A stretch of 64,000 nt of DNA from Amoebophrya sp. A120 (taxonomy: Eukaryota; Sar; Dinophyceae; Syndiniales; Amoebophryaceae), in assembly GCA_905178155.1 (NCBI GenBank), contig CAJINV010000001.1, forward strand, positions 5,832,750 to 5,896,749. The letters run 5' to 3'. Below the pieces are notes generated by a model that saw nothing but the letters and a program-made list of their open reading frames with translations, was not told the DNA's origin and did no database searches. Shown one piece after another: positions 61,622 to 64,000 of the stretch; position 1 is the first letter of the stretch; each line of letters begins with the position of its first letter. The position numbers were made by a program, and so were the translations under genes.

Positions 61622-64000
61622 ATGGAAGTAGAGGAGTTTTGTGTGTCGTTCCGGGCGGAGCGCGGGTACAAGTTTGCGCACACCTCCGCGACGGGCGCGG
61701 ATGAAATTCGGGCCTTGCGGGTGGTCGAAGCGCTGAGCTCAGGCAGTGCCGAGTCCGGAGAGGACCAACTCCGCTACCATGACTTGTTCTCGACCTTGCT
61801 GGGCGCTCTGCGCGGGCAGTCACCGGCCGAGAAGGAGCATGAAGTTCTTGCAGGTCGAGGAATTATGCCGCTCCAAGTGCCGTCGAATTCTTCAAACGGG
61901 ATCATGCAAGATGGTCAACCATCAACCGTAGCAGGGGGGGCGGGACCTACTGTAGTAATGCAGGGACCTTCACACTCGCAGTCCGGGAGTCCAGGCGACA
62001 TGATGCTGAGTCCCGGACAAGAGCAGCGGGAGGTACTATCGAGTGCAGCGGGCTCGCCGGATCAGCCCCTGCAGCGAACGCCGGACCAGCATCGGCTGCA
62101 TCCGGATGGTCATAATTTCGCCGGCTCTCCGCAGCCCAGCGCCAGTTTGTCCGCTACAAACGGCCCGCAGCAGCAACAGTCCTCTAGCGCGCACTCCCCG
62201 GACCAGCTGAATCATGCGCTAGTTCTGGCCGAGGATCAGCCGTTTGCCTTGCAACAAGGATCTGGTCATCTGCCTTTCGTGCAATTGGCCGGCCGCCGTC
62301 CACGGGTGATCGCGCCGAGGTGTGGCGACTTTATCTCTAGTAATAGACAAGTGAAGATGAACACAGCTGCAAATAACGGCCTGGCCGTCGACGTGCTGGG
62401 AGGGGTGCCAAGTTCCGTCGCAAACGCGAGCAAGTTCTCCAACAACTCCAACGCGCCGAACAAGGCGTTTCTGAGTTTCCTCGACGGGCCGCGGATCCAC
62501 ATCATCCGCAAGAACAAGCCGGTCACGTTATCCTGAGTAAAAACGTACCCACACCAGAATTGTAATGCAGATTTGCAAAGACAGGAAGACTTGTAACGCG
62601 CATCCCCATGAGAGCCATTTCCAATCGTGTTTTGGAATTTGTGATGCTGTGAGCAGGATGAGCAGATGAGTCTGTGATGCGGCTGCACTTGCTAACCTGC
62701 ACTACAGTGCAAAGCGCAACTTGTCATGCGTGACTCACAAAGCTCCTAGGGTTGTGCTGCAGAATCCCCATCCTGACTCGACGTGCTGGGAGGGGTGCCA
62801 TTGCGCCATTTTTCCAGTAGCATGCCGCTCAAGTGCCAACAGGGCGAGAGCCCTGCAAGACCGGGCTGCGAATGTAAGAAATCGGGAAAAAAATGCCGTA
62901 TACCTGCGCAATTCCTTATATGTGAATAACAAGGTGGGCGGGCGGGGTTCTTCACATTTTTGGAAACGCCCACCGCCCCGACACAAACAGTATTCTTGGA
63001 AGCGGAGGGGGGGCGCGGGACCCCCATCAAGTCGCCGCGGCGCGAAGCCGCAAATCCTTGGGCCACGTCTACCACCAGAAGTATTCCGCCCGGGGGCCGC
63101 TCCATGAGTCCATGAGTCCAAAAAAAAAATGGGGGCCGGGCAAAAAAAAAAAAAAATCCCCATCCTGACTCTGGTGTGGGTACGTTTTTACTCAGGATAC
63201 ACGTACTTGCTCGACATCCAGGATTTTTCCTGCGCGGATTGGCAACCCAACTGCCGAACAGGGACGCTGGCACTCAGCGCCGGCTCGCACGTGTTCCTCT
63301 TTCGGTTGAACCTCTTTCACGACAGTCTCGAGCAAATTGCGCAGTTTCGGCTGCCCAGCAACCGGCGGGTGCTGGACTTGAAGTGGTCGCCGGACGGGAG
63401 GAGACTGCTGGCCGTGGACTTCTTCGGCCACTACCATGTCTGGGAGCACGCATCGCGGTTGCAACGACCCATCACGCTGAAACCGCCACTGAAGGGCGTG
63501 CTGGCGGGACCTATATCCTGGTTGAGCAGCAAATTTTCGAAGAAAAATAAAAAAGGTGCAACATCATCTTCTGCAAAGAAGAACGACAGCGACAATAATG
63601 CAGCGGCGGAGAGAAATAAAAACTCTTCGGCCACTACTGGCGCTCCAGTATCGCAAATACTGTGGAACCCGGAAGGCAACATGTTCTGCGGGTTCTCGGA
63701 CAGTGGGCACCTGGAAATTTGGGACGCGGTCAGGTACGAGCGCGTGTTCGAAATGAGCGACTTGGATTTGAAGCCGCGGATCGCCGGAAACGTGCCCCAG
63801 CGAGGCAGCTTCGTGTTCGGGTTAGAAGGCGAAGAAGGCGGGAACATGTATGAGGTAAGAAACAGAGGCAGCACTTATGTCTCAATATGCTTTTTTTCTT
63901 CGTCAATGAATCAGCATGTGTGATTTAGTTCACATTTATCGTGACACCCAAACAATCAACCAAACCCATCACCAGGTTCCGTGGCGACTCCGTGACATGC
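61622..64000 (+). CDS. WD40-type protein (partial at window end)
   Basis: Exons are 61622-62528, 63205-63854 and 63976 onward, leaving the window. Intron 1 is an introner containing a retroposon; removing it joins P-V-T to Y-L-L-D-I in frame. Intron 2 is GT-AG (GTAAGA…ACCAG, phase 0). The N-terminal 200 residues are Ser/Gln/Pro-rich. WD-like blades follow: D-W-Q-P…L-S-A-G-S-H-V-F-L-F, L-D-L-K-W-S-P-D-G-R-R-L-L-A-V-D…Y-H-V-W-E (about 63370-63450), and I-L-W-N-P-E-G-N-M-F-C-G-F-S-D-S-G-H-L-E-I-W-D (63655-63725). A low-complexity K/S/N insert (63530-63640) separates blades. The specific subfamily cannot be told; scaffold function is general knowledge of WD40 proteins. Confidence 0.72.
62529..63199 (+). 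mobile_element. Introner 8 with a nested retroposon
   Basis: Perfect flanks CACGT (62524-62528 and 63200-63204). Termini TATCCTGAGTAAAAACGTAC / complement, the same family as introner 3. Without the nested insertion its length is 279 bp, the same as introner 3 without its LINE. Removing 676 bp shifts to the correct downstream frame. Confidence 0.88.
62780..63156 (+). mobile_element. Poly(A)-tailed retroposon nested in introner 8
   Basis: Flanked by AATCCCCATCCTGACTC at 62763-62779 and 63155-63171 (target-site duplication of about 15-17 bp; the As merge with the tail). It ends in a run of about 15 A residues preceded by an A9 run. The uninterrupted site is seen in introner 3 (19133-19151). 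No coding function or RNA polymerase III box is evident. Its first ~21 bp plus 2 bp of the duplication repeat host exon sequence at 62388-62410. Confidence 0.8.

Noticed and set aside
62882-63107. Protein-coding potential in the nested retroposon
   Set aside because: The frame has no start context of its own, contains simple-sequence stretches and is spliced out with the introner.

Overview
The window looks like nuclear DNA of a dinoflagellate-lineage alveolate, most plausibly a compact syndinian parasite such as Amoebophrya. Three things suggest this. Every gene I can support lies on the + strand. Coding exons are GC-rich and separated by short AT-rich gaps. Genes are interrupted both by ordinary GT-AG introns and by non-canonical, transposon-like introns ('introners') with inverted ends and short target-site duplications. 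In addition, the 15-nt 3' part of the dinoflagellate spliced leader (CCATTTTGGCTCAAG) occurs twice in tandem at 7704-7733. The genus is inference; the dinoflagellate affinity is well supported.

Layout. 1-5664: a large DUF4116-type repeat protein, cut by the window start. 6748-20931: a coiled-coil, lysine-rich protein whose third intron is an introner carrying an 11.4-kb LINE-like retrotransposon (7699-19092; RT/RNase H ORF 10763-16648) with an 18-bp target-site duplication. 21502-26367: EF-hand-like protein (5 exons). 27087-29514: clamp-loader subunit (human RFC5 / yeast Rfc3 type) with a probable C-terminal extension. 30035-32587: unknown protein. 33094-33495: TMEM14-family membrane protein. 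34531-40424: P-loop GTPase-like protein fused to a C-terminal RING domain (5 exons). 41464-43403: monodehydroascorbate reductase (5 exons) with a possible in-frame targeting presequence. 44275-46263: ethanolamine-phosphate cytidylyltransferase. 46840-59353: a tandem array of five paralogues of an unrecognised family with a possible ubiquitin-like N-terminus. 60090-61019: acyl-protein thioesterase/lysophospholipase. 61622-64000: WD40-type protein, cut by the window end.

Eight introners share one rule: the element starts TAT and ends ATA, is flanked by a 5-bp direct repeat (five perfect, three with one mismatch), and removing the element plus one repeat copy restores the reading frame every time. 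One hosts the LINE, another hosts a poly(A)-tailed retroposon, and two interrupt one array paralogue but not its neighbour. The conserved enzymes are housekeeping genes (replication, ascorbate redox cycling, phosphatidylethanolamine synthesis, depalmitoylation). They form no obvious pathway, as expected of a dinoflagellate-like one-directional gene array.

Gene models come from reading frames, splice-phase agreement and recognised motifs only. No database search or transcript was available.
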